Positions 1-8,673 of a DNA stretch of 64,000 nucleotides are shown here, piece after piece. The stretch lies in contig OZ241336.1 in assembly GCA_965200115.1 (NCBI GenBank), positions 3,844,001 through 3,908,000 of the forward strand, in the 5' to 3' direction. Numbering within the stretch: the first letter of the stretch is position 1; the number at the start of each line of letters is the position of its first letter. This stretch comes from JAPOUP01 sp026708635 (GTDB taxonomy: Bacteria > Pseudomonadota > Alphaproteobacteria > Rhodobacterales > Rhodobacteraceae). The notes below the pieces were generated by a model. It did no database searches, was not told the DNA's origin, and saw nothing but the letters and a program-made list of their open reading frames with translations. The position numbers were made by a program, and so were the translations under genes.

Positions 1-378
1 CCGGTCGCGCTCTACATGCTACAGGGCTATTTTCGCGGCCTGCCGGGCGAGGTGGAGGAGGCCGGGCTGATGGACGGCCTCGGTCGGCTGGCGGTGATCT
101 GGAAGATCACGCTGCCACTCAGTCTGCCGGCTCTGGCGTCGGTTTCGCTCTACGTCTTCATGATTGCGTGGAACGAGTTCCTGCTGGCCTTCATGCTGCT
201 TGACGATCCGTCGAAATTCACGCTGACGCGCGGGATCGCCAGCCTTAACTCGTCGGAAATACCGCGCCAGCACCTTATGGCCGGGGCGGTGATCGCGACC
301 GTGCCAATCATGGTTATCTTCCTCGGCCTCGAGCGCTTTATGACCAAAGGCCTGACCGCGGGCTCCGTCAAGGGCTGA
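1..378 (+). CDS. Sugar ABC transporter inner-membrane permease, C-terminal part
   Basis: Only the last 125 codons lie in the window; the frame is open at base 1, so the gene starts upstream. The segment has the EAA loop that contacts the ATPase (EVEEAGLMDGLGRL, then an I-x-LP-x-S-LPAL stretch) followed by two or three hydrophobic segments, as in the MalG-type permeases of carbohydrate importers. It probably pairs with the MalK-type ATPase at 1648; the partner permease and binding protein would lie to the left. The stop sits 4 bases before the next gene, so they are co-transcribed. The family is clear; the substrate is inferred only from neighbours. Confidence 0.9.
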   Translation, partial: PVALYMLQGYFRGLPGEVEEAGLMDGLGRLAVIWKITLPLSLPALASVSLYVFMIAWNEFLLAFMLLDDPSKFTLTRGIASLNSSEIPRQHLMAGAVIATVPIMVIFLGLERFMTKGLTAGSVKG

Positions 379-382
379 AGCG

Positions 383-1642
383 ATGCCGGACGACGCCTTG
401 ACCCTTGACAGCGCCGCGCGCGGCATTCTTCAGGCAAACGATCGGGGCGGTTACACGGTACCGACGTCCGGTCTATATCCTTACCAGTGGAACTGGGACA
501 GCGCTTTCGCCGCGTGGGGCCTCTCAACCTTTGACATCGACCGTGCCTGGACCGAACTGGAAACGCTTTTCTCCGGACAGTGGGCGACCGGAATGGTTCC
601 GCACATCATCTTTCACAAAACGGATTCCAGCTATTTCCCCGGACCGTCCGTCTGGGGCACCGACCGGGCACCACCGAGTTCGGGGATCAGCCAGCCTCCC
701 GTGGCGGCCACGCTCGCGCGCAGGATTTACGAGGCTGATCCAGTCGCGGGCCGGGCGCGGCTGGAAGGCCTGTATCCAGCTATGCTCGACTGGCACCGCT
801 GGTGGCGGACCCATCGGTGCGCGTCGGGAGTCGCTGCGGTCACCCATCCATGGGAATCCGGACGCGACAATTGCCCTGACTGGGATCCTGGCATGGCGAA
901 TGTCGACGGATCGGATGTCGGTGAGTACGTACGCCATGACACAGACCATGTTGACGCGGCGATGCGACCTGAGAAAGAGGACTATGACCGCTTCATCGCC
1001 ATTGTACAGTTCGGGCGGAACTGCGGCTGGGATCAAGGAGAGATCATCGCCAGCGGGCCGTTCTACATGGCGGACCCCGCGATCACCTTTATCCTTATAC
1101 GGGCAAACCGCGATCTCGCCTGGATCGCCCGGACCTTGGGCAAGGACCCTGGCGAGGCGCAGGTCTACGCTGACGATCTCGAGGCCGCGTTACCGGAGCT
1201 GTGGAACTCCGGCCTCGGCTGTTACGACGCGCGTGACCTAAGGACCGGAACGTTCGCGGGGGTCCTCGGCTCCGGCAGCTTTCTGGCGTGGCTGGCCGGC
1301 GTAACGAACGCGGAGATGGAGGCACGGCTGATATCCGTATGGAACAGGGTCAGTTTCGGAATACCGTCATCCGATCCGGCCGCGGACACGTTCGACCCGC
1401 GTCGGTACTGGCGCGGACCGAGCTGGCCGGTGATCAATTCACTTATCGCCATCGGCCTCATCGAGGCCGGGCGCTTTGCCGAAGCTGAGCGACTGAAGCG
1501 CGAGACCGCCAGCCTGATCGAGACGGCCGGTTTCTGGGAATATTTCGATCCGCTGGACGGCGCTCCATGCGGCGGACCGAATTTTACGTGGACGGCGGCA
1601 ATATGGCTGGCATGGGCGTCACCGACAGCAATGGGAGACTGA
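383..1642 (+). CDS. GH63-like glycoside hydrolase, probable glucosyl/mannosylglycerate hydrolase
   Basis: A 419-residue cytoplasmic protein (no signal peptide) with the (alpha/alpha)6-barrel hallmarks of MGH1/GH63-like hydrolases: YQWNWDSAFAAWGL near residues 34-47, HPWESGRDN near 155-163 with the candidate general-acid Asp162, RYWRGPSWP near 341-349, and a late FWEYFDP motif with candidate catalytic Glu386. Relatives include bacterial glucosylglycerate and mannosylglycerate hydrolases, trehalases and glucosidases. A sugar importer on both sides and a glycerate 2-kinase two genes downstream favour a substrate that releases glycerate. That assignment is an inference from context. Confidence 0.85.
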   Translation: MPDDALTLDSAARGILQANDRGGYTVPTSGLYPYQWNWDSAFAAWGLSTFDIDRAWTELETLFSGQWATGMVPHIIFHKTDSSYFPGPSVWGTDRAPPSSGISQPPVAATLARRIYEADPVAGRARLEGLYPAMLDWHRWWRTHRCASGVAAVTHPWESGRDNCPDWDPGMANVDGSDVGEYVRHDTDHVDAAMRPEKEDYDRFIAIVQFGRNCGWDQGEIIASGPFYMADPAITFILIRANRDLAWIARTLGKDPGEAQVYADDLEAALPELWNSGLGCYDARDLRTGTFAGVLGSGSFLAWLAGVTNAEMEARLISVWNRVSFGIPSSDPAADTFDPRRYWRGPSWPVINSLIAIGLIEAGRFAEAERLKRETASLIETAGFWEYFDPLDGAPCGGPNFTWTAAIWLAWASPTAMGD

Positions 1643-1647
1643 AGAGG

Positions 1648-2706
1648 ATGTCGTCAATTGAACTTAAGGCGGTTGAGAAATGGTTTGGCGATGCCCAGGT
1701 CATCAAGGGCGTCGATCTGTCCATCGAAGAGGGTGAATTCATCATATTCGTAGGACCGTCCGGGTGCGGAAAGTCGACGTTGCTGCGAATGATCGCGGGC
1801 TTGGAGGACACAAGCCGGGGTGAGATCACCATTGCCGGCCGTGACGTGACGGCGGAGCCGCCGTCAAAGCGCGGGCTGGCGATGGTGTTCCAGAGCTATG
1901 CGCTTTATCCGCATATGTCCGTGCGCGACAACATGGGCTTCTCGCTCAAGTCCGCCGGCGCTCCGAAATCTGAGATTACCGAGAAAGTTGATGCCGCGGC
2001 GAATGTTCTGAAGCTGGAGGCCCTGCTCGACCGTCGGCCCAAGGACCTGTCGGGCGGCCAGCGGCAGCGTGTCGCGATCGGGCGCTCGATCGTCCGTGAG
2101 CCGACCGCGTTCCTTTTCGACGAGCCGCTCTCGAACCTGGACGCCGCGCTCCGCGTCGAAATGCGGCTGGAGATCGCCAAGCTTCACCAAAATCTGGCTT
2201 CCACGATGATTTACGTCACACACGATCAGGTCGAGGCCATGACGCTCGCGGACAGGATCGTGGTTCTGCAGGCGGGGATAATCGAGCAGGTCGGCAGCCC
2301 GCGCGAGCTTTATGAGCGGCCCGGAAATCTTTTCGTGGCGCAGTTCATCGGCAGTCCGAAAATGAACGTAATGCCCTGCGCGGTGAGTGACGGCATGTTT
2401 AGCCTGCCCGGTCAAAACGGTTCCGGTCCCGCGCCGGCCGCCGCGGCTGGGGCCTCGCATATGGGTATCCGGCCGGAGCATATCGTCATTGGCACCGAGA
2501 GCGACGGGCATTGCGTCGGCGAGGTCGAGGTATCCGAGTATCTTGGCGCCGATGTCATGCTATTCGTGAATTGCGGCGAACTGGGGCTGTTGACGGTTCG
2601 CCATGTAGGTGACACCGACGCAAGGCCGGGCCAGCGTGTCGGTCTGCGTTTCGACGAGAATCGGACGCATTTCTTCGATTCAGGCGGCATCGCCATGCGC
2701 GACTAG
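1648..2706 (+). CDS. MalK/UgpC-type sugar ABC transporter ATP-binding protein
   Basis: A 352-residue ATPase. The frame is open further upstream, but the ATG at 1648 follows the hydrolase stop by 5 bases, has a GAAGAGG-like ribosome site, and gives the usual N-terminus of the family (MSSIELKAVEKWFG). Visible motifs are Walker A GPSGCGKST, Q-loop VFQSYALYPH, signature LSGGQRQR, Walker B FLFDEPLSNLD and the switch His in YVTHDQVEAM. About 120 C-terminal residues match the TOBE-type regulatory domain of carbohydrate importers. It should energise the permease at the left edge. The family is certain; the sugar is unknown. Confidence 0.93.
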   Translation: MSSIELKAVEKWFGDAQVIKGVDLSIEEGEFIIFVGPSGCGKSTLLRMIAGLEDTSRGEITIAGRDVTAEPPSKRGLAMVFQSYALYPHMSVRDNMGFSLKSAGAPKSEITEKVDAAANVLKLEALLDRRPKDLSGGQRQRVAIGRSIVREPTAFLFDEPLSNLDAALRVEMRLEIAKLHQNLASTMIYVTHDQVEAMTLADRIVVLQAGIIEQVGSPRELYERPGNLFVAQFIGSPKMNVMPCAVSDGMFSLPGQNGSGPAPAAAAGASHMGIRPEHIVIGTESDGHCVGEVEVSEYLGADVMLFVNCGELGLLTVRHVGDTDARPGQRVGLRFDENRTHFFDSGGIAMRD

Positions 2707-2707
2707 C

Positions 2708-3976
2708 ATGAAGCCCCTGGGGAATCCCCGCGGACTTCTACTTGACATGTTCAAGGCCGCGGTGGCCGCCGCGGATCCGATGAAACGGGTTAGTGCCTTC
2801 CTGCCTGACCCGCCCAAGGGGAAGCTTCTGGTTGTCGGTGCCGGAAAGGCGTCGGCCCGTATGGCCGAGGCGGTTGAGTCCGCGTGGAGCGGTCCACTGT
2901 CTGGGCTCGTCGTGACCCGCTACGGCCATTCGGCGCCATGCGGGCAGGTCGAGATCGTTGAGGCGGGGCATCCGGTTCCCGACGCGGCCGGTGCGGACGC
3001 GGCGGGACGCGTTCTGGAGCTTGTTTCCGGTCTCGGTCCGGATGACCATTGCCTGGTGCTGATCTCTGGTGGCGGGTCAGCGCTACTGAGCGCACCGGCG
3101 CCCGGCGTGACACTTAGGGACAAGCGGGACATAAGCAAGGCGCTACTGTCCAGCGGCGCCGCGATCGACGAAATGAACTGCGTGCGCAAGCATCTCTCGC
3201 GCGTCAAGGGCGGACGTCTGGCCGCCGCCGCCGCTCCGGCGCGGGTCACGAGCCTGCTTATCTCGGATGTGCCGGGTGATGATCCGGGCGTAATAGCATC
3301 CGGCCCGACCGTGGCCGACGCCTCGTCCCTGGCTCAGGCGCGCGAAATACTCGACCGTTATGGCATCGATCCGCCGCCGTCCGTTATCGCGGCGCTTCGC
3401 GATCCCGGGAATGAAACGCCCAAACCGGGAGACCCGCGACTGGCGGGCGGGGCGGTGCACGTTATCGCGGCGCCCCAGCGGTCTCTGGAGGCGGCCGCCT
3501 CAATCGCCGTCGACGCGGGCGTAACGCCGATGATTCTGGGCGATGCGCTTGAGGGAGAGGCGCGGGAGATGGGTAAGTTGATGGCCGGGATCGCACTTCA
3601 GGTACGCCGGCACGGGCAGCCTGTCCGTGCGCCCTGCGCATTGATCTCCGGGGGCGAGACGACGGTAACGGTACGGGGAAAGGGTCGTGGTGGACGAAAC
3701 GTCGAGTTTCTGCTGGGGTTGGCTGTCGGGCTTGATGGAGTTGAGGGCGTTCACGCGATCGCGGCGGACACCGACGGCATTGATGGAGTCGAGGAGATCG
3801 CGGGTGCGGTCATCGACCCGGATACGCTGTCGCGCGGCCTTGGGGTCGGGATGTCAGCGAGGGCCTGCCTGGAACGAAACGACGCGCATACGTTTTTCGA
3901 GGCCCTGGGCGAACAGGTCGTCACCGGTCCGACGCTCACCAATGTCAATGATTTCCGCGCGATACTGATTTCCTGA
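2708..3976 (+). CDS. Glycerate 2-kinase (MOFRL family)
   Basis: A 422-residue protein whose ATG at 2708 begins one base after the preceding stop, so translation is probably coupled. It has the two-domain layout of type II glycerate kinases (GckA/TtuD/GLYCTK): VVGAGKASARMAEA near the start, the LISGGGSALLSAP loop, NCVRKHLSRVKGGRLA, a DVPGDDPGVIASGPT segment, and a C-terminal MOFRL part with ISGGETTVTVRGKGRGGRN. The family makes 2-phosphoglycerate from D-glycerate and ATP. Next to a GH63-like hydrolase and a sugar importer, it probably handles glycerate released from a glycosylglycerate. Older annotations would call it hydroxypyruvate reductase. Confidence 0.93.
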   Translation: MKPLGNPRGLLLDMFKAAVAAADPMKRVSAFLPDPPKGKLLVVGAGKASARMAEAVESAWSGPLSGLVVTRYGHSAPCGQVEIVEAGHPVPDAAGADAAGRVLELVSGLGPDDHCLVLISGGGSALLSAPAPGVTLRDKRDISKALLSSGAAIDEMNCVRKHLSRVKGGRLAAAAAPARVTSLLISDVPGDDPGVIASGPTVADASSLAQAREILDRYGIDPPPSVIAALRDPGNETPKPGDPRLAGGAVHVIAAPQRSLEAAASIAVDAGVTPMILGDALEGEAREMGKLMAGIALQVRRHGQPVRAPCALISGGETTVTVRGKGRGGRNVEFLLGLAVGLDGVEGVHAIAADTDGIDGVEEIAGAVIDPDTLSRGLGVGMSARACLERNDAHTFFEALGEQVVTGPTLTNVNDFRAILIS

Positions 3977-4022
3977 TCCGCGGAGCGCGGGGGAATGACG
4001 TCGGGCGAGCCTGCGCGCGCGT

Positions 4023-4280
4023 CTATATCGCGCCGCCGAGCATGAGCCGCACCCCGGCTAGCACCACGGCCGCTGTGACGCCAGCGACCCCGAGCGCAAG
4101 GCCGATCCCCCATTTCACGAGGCGGATTTCAAGCGCGGCAAGAACGGCCCGTGTCGCGAGGTCGCTCCGTGTGGACTCAATGGCGGTGCGCAACGCGTGC
4201 GCTTCAGCTTGACGGCGCTCGACGCCAGCGGCTTCGAGCTCGCGCGCGGCGGTCAGGGTGTCGAAGGTGCCGGTCGTCAT
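4023..4280 (-). CDS. Small coiled-coil membrane protein (DUF1640-like)
   Basis: 85 residues. The N-terminal 55 are charged and helical (AARELEAAGVERRQAEAHA, then TAIESTRSDLATRAVLAALE) and the rest is one hydrophobic segment (WGIGLALGVAGVTAAVVL), ending GAI. This coiled coil plus C-terminal anchor resembles short bacterial DUF1640/CCDC90-type proteins, which often lie near mobile elements and have no settled function. I chose the inner ATG at 4280 because the upstream extension reads like non-coding sequence. It points toward the glycerate kinase gene and is separate from that operon. Confidence 0.6.
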   Translation of the reverse strand: MTTGTFDTLTAARELEAAGVERRQAEAHALRTAIESTRSDLATRAVLAALEIRLVKWGIGLALGVAGVTAAVVLAGVRLMLGGAI

Positions 4281-4899
4281 GGCTGCATTCTCGGTTTGGT
4301 GACGGATGTACGCGCTTCCGAGCCGCACGCGCTCCCAGCGTTAGGTGTCGATTTACTCCCCGTCCGACTCCCGCTCGACGATGCGCCGGGCGGACTGGAT
4401 GGAGCCGTTGCCGAATAGCATGCACACATTGGAAACTGATAGCAACACTTTCGCGCTATCCATCAGGACCGTCCCGCGCTGATTTTTCCTGACGGCGAAC
4501 CGCCATCCCGGCCCGGAAATCCGGAAAACGAGTCGCCTTTCGGGCCCGAATGAAGCTGCTTCGATGTCCGGACGGCCCTCGCTGGCGGCAAACCGGCCAG
4601 AACCGGCCACCTCGATACCCGATCCGGCCGGTAGACGACACGTTCACCGTAACGTGGGAAAGACCTGGCTATCCATGGAGCCTCTTGTACAATTTTCGCG
4701 ATTCCGGCAGCCGAGTGTGCAGTGTTCCGCAGTGAATGACGCGGAGGCACCCCGGCCCGCCTCTCGGCCTGAGGAGGCACGTTGTGGAGACAGCGGATGC
4801 CAGCTTCGGGTGCGGTGTCAATGATCGCGAAGGCGTCGCCTCAGGGAAATGACACGACTGCGATCATGCCTGAACGCGGCTCCCGCAAGCCCGTTTCGG
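4281..4899. other. Intergenic stretch carrying one copy of a dispersed repeat
   Basis: No convincing gene. Frames here lack codon structure. About 4463-4674 matches, in reverse orientation, bases 62040-62258 (see the repeat entry). The rest shows nothing I can name. Confidence 0.6.
4463..4674 (+). repeat. Dispersed repeat, copy A (inverted relative to copy B at 62 kb)
   Basis: Read on the plus strand, this stretch aligns with the reverse complement of about 62040-62258 over some 210 bases. Long blocks are identical, such as CCCGGCCCGGAAATCCGGAA, GCTGGCGGCAAACCGGCCA and ACCGGCCACCTCGATACC; scattered substitutions and small indels separate them. Neither copy contains an intact gene. They may be ends of a decayed insertion sequence (GGCCGG-rich ends occur in IS21-like elements), but I cannot prove that family. 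Confidence 0.7.
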
Positions 4900-5697
4900 T
4901 CATGCCAGCAGGCCCCAGCGGCGCACCGTGACATGCTCGATCGGACGGAAAATCAGGAAATCGAGGGCGAGCCATAAAATCCCGATCAGAATCATGCCGA
5001 GTATGACGATCTCCGTCTGGTACCATTGGACCGCCTCGAGCGTCATGTACCCGATTCCGTTGGTGCCAGCGATCATCTCGGCGGCAACGAGCGCGCGCCA
5101 GCCATACGCCATAGAAGTCCGCAATCCGACGAGGATCTGCACCAGCGCGCCGGAAATAACGACGCTCGTGACGACATCAAGACGCGACGCTCCATGGCAG
5201 AGAGCGGCGCGATAGAGCACTCGCGGGATCAACTGCACGCCGATGACGGTGGAATAGATGGAGGAAAAGAAGATCGTGTTGGCGATGACGAACAGAACCG
5301 AGCCTTGCCCGACACCGAACCAGATGATGGCAAGCGGAACCCAGGCGATTCCGGCAATCGACTGAAAGAAGCTCAAGACCGGTGTCATCGTTTCCGCGAC
5401 CGCGCGGTTAAGCGCGATGGCAAGGCCCAAGGGGATCGCAGTCAAGTTGCCGAGAACATAGCCCGCCGCCAGCCGCCGGAGGCTTGCCCAGATCTCTGAC
5501 GGCAGGCTGCCGTCCAGGGTCATGTCCGTAAAGGCGCTCCAGACCTTTTCTGGTGGAGGCAGCTTGTATGCGGGAATGTCGCTGAGGGTCGGAGCAAGCG
5601 CCCACGCCGCAAGAACCGCAAGGAAGGGCACGAGGCCGGCGATGACGACCGGATCGAAGCGGGGCATTTTCGAAGATGGTTGCGCCTGAACCGTCAC
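4900..5697 (-). CDS. ABC transporter permease (SsuC/TauC/NrtB type), second of two
   Basis: 265 residues from a GTG at 5697 that overlaps the stop of the preceding permease gene (GTGA), a better choice than the longer frame. It has about six hydrophobic segments and the permease loop VLYRAALCHGASRLDVV. The C-terminus, with ALDFLIFRPIEHVTVRRWG, is characteristic of sulfonate/nitrate/taurine/pyrimidine-precursor importers. It is the last gene of the operon running from 10840. With the permease at 5694 it could form a heterodimeric channel, which is less usual for this family, where a single permease gene is common. The substrate is unknown. Confidence 0.9.
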   Translation of the reverse strand: MTVQAQPSSKMPRFDPVVIAGLVPFLAVLAAWALAPTLSDIPAYKLPPPEKVWSAFTDMTLDGSLPSEIWASLRRLAAGYVLGNLTAIPLGLAIALNRAVAETMTPVLSFFQSIAGIAWVPLAIIWFGVGQGSVLFVIANTIFFSSIYSTVIGVQLIPRVLYRAALCHGASRLDVVTSVVISGALVQILVGLRTSMAYGWRALVAAEMIAGTNGIGYMTLEAVQWYQTEIVILGMILIGILWLALDFLIFRPIEHVTVRRWGLLA

Positions 5698-6518
5698 ACG
5701 CCTCCTCCCTTCGCGCGAACGAGCCCCCAACGTTCTATCGTGGCCATTTCCAGCGGACGCAGGAACAGCCGGTCCATGGCCAGCCAGAGAACGCCCGTCA
5801 TGATCATTCCGACGACCACACGGTCGGTCTGCCGAGTCGTGGCGCCGTCAAAGATCAGAAAGCCCAGTCCGGATCCAGCCGCGATCATCTCGGCAAAGAT
5901 CAGGCCGCGGAACGCAAATCCGGCTCCGACGCGGAAGCCTGTGATGATATTCGGGAGTGCCGACGGCAGGATCACCGATGTCAGGACCTGAAGCCGTGAT
6001 GCGCCGAGGGTCCTGACTGCGTTGATCAGGGTTTTCTGGGCGGTCTGGACGCCCGTCAGCGTGTTATAGAGGACCGGAAAGAAGACCACGTAGCTGATTG
6101 CGATCAGGATGGTGTTGAAACCGTACCCTATCCAGATGACCAGCAGCGGGATCCATGCGACCTCCACGATCGCGTAGAAGAAATTGATGACAGGGCCCAG
6201 CAACCGCGACCAGAAACGCGAAAGACCGATCAGAAGACCGGACATCACCCCAAGCGTCAGTCCTGTCGCGACACCCAGGGCGTAGCGTCTCGCGCTGTCG
6301 ATGATGTAGCTCGGCAGGATTCCCTTTAGGGTCAGGTCGACGAAAGCGGCGGCCACGTCAGCCGGCGCCGGATAGAAATACGCGGGAAGCGCAATGATCC
6401 ACACCGAAATCTGCCAGGCTATGAAGACAACGGCGATTCCAATGGCTCCACGAACCTGCGCACGGGACGGCGCCAATCTTGGCGTGGCGTGCGTTCGGGA
6501 TGGCGTTGCGTCGGTCAT
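5694..6518 (-). CDS. ABC transporter permease (SsuC/TauC/NrtB type), first of two
   Basis: 274 residues beginning MTDATPSRTHATPRL; hydrophobic segments start near residue 27. The ATPase-contacting loop is LINAVRTLGASRLQVLTSV, with DRLFLRPLEMATIERWG at the C-terminus, matching BPD_transp_1 permeases of sulfonate/nitrate-type importers. It overlaps the upstream 108-residue gene (start 6518, stop of neighbour at 6515) and the downstream permease by 4 bases each, so the three are translationally coupled. The two permeases share only family-level similarity, so a heteromeric channel is more likely than a recent duplication. That is inference. Confidence 0.9.
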   Translation of the reverse strand: MTDATPSRTHATPRLAPSRAQVRGAIGIAVVFIAWQISVWIIALPAYFYPAPADVAAAFVDLTLKGILPSYIIDSARRYALGVATGLTLGVMSGLLIGLSRFWSRLLGPVINFFYAIVEVAWIPLLVIWIGYGFNTILIAISYVVFFPVLYNTLTGVQTAQKTLINAVRTLGASRLQVLTSVILPSALPNIITGFRVGAGFAFRGLIFAEMIAAGSGLGFLIFDGATTRQTDRVVVGMIMTGVLWLAMDRLFLRPLEMATIERWGLVRAKGGGV

Positions 6519-6841
6519 TGGGCGCTATCGACAGGCTCAATTCCGCTGATCCAGTAGTTGCGCGCCAAGCGGCGCAGCGCGGAGGCGTCGGCGGCCATGA
6601 TCACGGCACGGTCGCTCCTCCAGCCCTGATACCGGCCCACGTCCTGGAATGCCTCGATGTGGAAACGTTCCGGTTCGAACGCCAGTATGACGGCCACGTC
6701 CTGCCTTGGCTGTAGGTCGAGGCCCGCGAGGTTTCGCATTTCATTCATGCGGCCAATAGCCAGGCCGCCGAGCCACAGCGCCGCCATTGCGGCAACGGCG
6801 CACACCGGCAGACTCCATTCCTTCGAAACCGCGAAGTTCAT
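6515..6841 (-). CDS. Small single-pass membrane protein inside the sulfatase/ABC operon, unknown function
   Basis: 108 residues. One transmembrane segment lies near residues 12-30 (LPVCAVAAMAALWLGGLAIG), followed by a soluble part of about 75 residues containing AVILAFEPERFHIEAFQDVG and LRRLARNYWISGIEP. I do not recognise the family. The start overlaps the ATPase gene by 4 bases (6838-6841) and the end overlaps the permease gene by 4, so it is firmly part of the operon. It may be an accessory subunit of the importer, exposed to the periplasm. Codon use and coupling make it real; the role is open. Confidence 0.75.
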   Translation of the reverse strand: MNFAVSKEWSLPVCAVAAMAALWLGGLAIGRMNEMRNLAGLDLQPRQDVAVILAFEPERFHIEAFQDVGRYQGWRSDRAVIMAADASALRRLARNYWISGIEPVDSAQ

Positions 6842-7626
6842 CGGCCGGGATCGCGAACCAGCTTCATCACGTGGTCACGAAGCTCAAGAAAGCGCGCGTC
6901 GGTCGAAATCGAGTCCCATTGACGGATTTCGCGCGGGATGCCTATGTCAACGATTTCGCGCAGGCGGCCGGGGCCGGGTGTCAGGACCGCCACACGGTCG
7001 GCGAGAAAGACGGCCTCTTCCACGGAATGGGTGACGAAGAGTACGGTGATGGGATGTTCATCCCAGACGCGCAGCAGCTCCTCCTGCAATGTCAGGCGGG
7101 TCTGGGCGTCGACCGCCGCGAATGGTTCGTCCATCATCATTATTTCGGGCGTATTGGCCAGGGTACGCGCCACGGCGACACGCTGCCGCATTCCCCCGGA
7201 CAGTTCGTGCGGAAACCTGTCCGCCGCGTCGGTGAGGCGCGCCATCGCCAGGTACTCGCGCGCCAGGCGCTCGCGTTCGGCCTTGGGAACCCTCCGGTAC
7301 TTGAGGCCGATGGCGACGTTGCCCAGAACTGTCTTCCAGGGAAGGAGCGCGTATTCCTGGAACACCACCCCCCTGTCGGCACCGGGCCCTTCGATTGCTT
7401 TGCCGTTCATCCTGATCTCGCCCGTCCATGGCTTCATGAACCCGGCGATGGCCGAAAGCAAAGTGGATTTCCCGCAACCCGAGGGCCCCACGACGCATAG
7501 AAACTCCCCTTCGCCGATGTCGAGGCTGACATTCTCCAGCGCCACGTGCTCCTGTCTGCGTTCCTCGTTGACGTGGACCAGCGTTACGCCGTCGATGGAG
7601 ATCTTGGGCTCTCGGATTGCGGTCAT
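6838..7626 (-). CDS. ABC transporter ATP-binding protein (SsuB/TauB type)
   Basis: 262-residue ATPase with Walker A GPSGCGKSTLLSAIAG, Q-loop VFQEYALLPWKTV, signature LSGGMRQRVAVARTLA, Walker B IMMMDEPFAAVD and the switch motif LFVTHSVEEAVFLADRV. The LLPW and SVEEA wording is typical of the taurine/sulfonate/nitrate group. It lies 9 bases after the binding-protein gene and overlaps the small membrane-protein gene downstream. It should drive import with the permeases at 5694 and 4900. The family is clear. Confidence 0.93.
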   Translation of the reverse strand: MTAIREPKISIDGVTLVHVNEERRQEHVALENVSLDIGEGEFLCVVGPSGCGKSTLLSAIAGFMKPWTGEIRMNGKAIEGPGADRGVVFQEYALLPWKTVLGNVAIGLKYRRVPKAERERLAREYLAMARLTDAADRFPHELSGGMRQRVAVARTLANTPEIMMMDEPFAAVDAQTRLTLQEELLRVWDEHPITVLFVTHSVEEAVFLADRVAVLTPGPGRLREIVDIGIPREIRQWDSISTDARFLELRDHVMKLVRDPGR

Positions 7627-7635
7627 TCACGGATC

Positions 7636-8673
7636 TCAGTAGGCGCTGCGTCCCGACGGTATGGGCTCGAGATCGGAAAAGGCGTTCGGGTTTCCTTTCT
7701 CGGCAGCGGCCAGGAACCGCGTATCGATTGCGTCGGACGGGTCAAAGGCCTCGTCGATCCGGCCGAGCCCGACCAGGAAGGGAAGTGTCTTGGCTTGGTA
7801 CATTTCGGCTGTGTAGGCGGAAATGCGGGGATCAAGCGAGACAGTGCCCAAGGCCATGGCCATGGTTTCGAGCTCGACACCCTGGATCCAGCGCATGTTG
7901 ATCTCGGCGGCGTCGTCGTTGTTGGCACGCACCCAGGCCTGGGCTTCGGCAAAGGCGGCCATGAAGCGCCTGAGCACCTCAGGACTGTCCGCGACGACGG
8001 AGCGTGTGGTCAGGATGGTTCCCGGATCATAGCACTCGGGACATCCGCCAACCTGAACCAGGACCGCCCCGTCGACCTGCGTCACGGCGGTCGCGCCCCA
8101 GGGTTGCCAGATGGCAACGGCATCGACGTCACCCTGGTTCAGGGCCGTGACGAGCTCCGCCGGCGGAATGTTGACGAGCTCGACATCGGCCTCGCCCATT
8201 CCGGCCGAACCAAGCACGCCAAGCAGGAAGCCTTCGGCACCGGTTCCGCGCGGCAGGCCAACGCGCTTGCCCCTGAGCGCGCCAATGTCGCCCGCCGCAA
8301 CGCCGGAGGCGGCCGAGGCTACAATTGACTGGTTGTCCGAATAGGAGTCGCGGTTCGGATCGCCGTGAAGATGCCCGATGAGTACCAGGGGAAATCCGCG
8401 GGCCAGGCCGGAAAGAAAGGGAACCGAGCCCATGACGTTAACCTCCTGCGCACCGTTAAGGAGTCCGTTCACCATGTCGACACCCGTCTGGTACATCACG
8501 ACTTCGGCGTCCAGGCCGTGCTCGGCGAAAATGCCGCGCTCGACTCCGACGAATACGGGCGCGTGATCAACCGCACCGGCGGCGCCTATCTTGATCGGCA
8601 GCAGGTCCTCCGCCGCCGCGAAGCCTGCCGTGAGCGCCAACGCAATGGCGCCTGCGAGAATTGTCTTCGTCAT
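7636..8673 (-). CDS. Periplasmic substrate-binding protein (SsuA/TauA/NMT1-like)
   Basis: 345 residues with a Sec signal peptide (MTKTILAGAIALALTAGFAAA, cleavage expected near residue 21-22). The mature part begins with a beta strand and then AVDHAPVFVGVERGIFAEHGL, the typical opening of NMT1/SsuA-like proteins. GKRVGLPRGTGAEGFLLGVL and DVDAVAIWQPWGATAV are also characteristic. It overlaps the sulfatase gene by 4 bases and belongs to the same operon. The ligand is likely an organosulfur compound, because the co-transcribed enzyme is a sulfatase; this is inference. Confidence 0.9.
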   Translation of the reverse strand: MTKTILAGAIALALTAGFAAAEDLLPIKIGAAGAVDHAPVFVGVERGIFAEHGLDAEVVMYQTGVDMVNGLLNGAQEVNVMGSVPFLSGLARGFPLVLIGHLHGDPNRDSYSDNQSIVASAASGVAAGDIGALRGKRVGLPRGTGAEGFLLGVLGSAGMGEADVELVNIPPAELVTALNQGDVDAVAIWQPWGATAVTQVDGAVLVQVGGCPECYDPGTILTTRSVVADSPEVLRRFMAAFAEAQAWVRANNDDAAEINMRWIQGVELETMAMALGTVSLDPRISAYTAEMYQAKTLPFLVGLGRIDEAFDPSDAIDTRFLAAAEKGNPNAFSDLEPIPSGRSAY

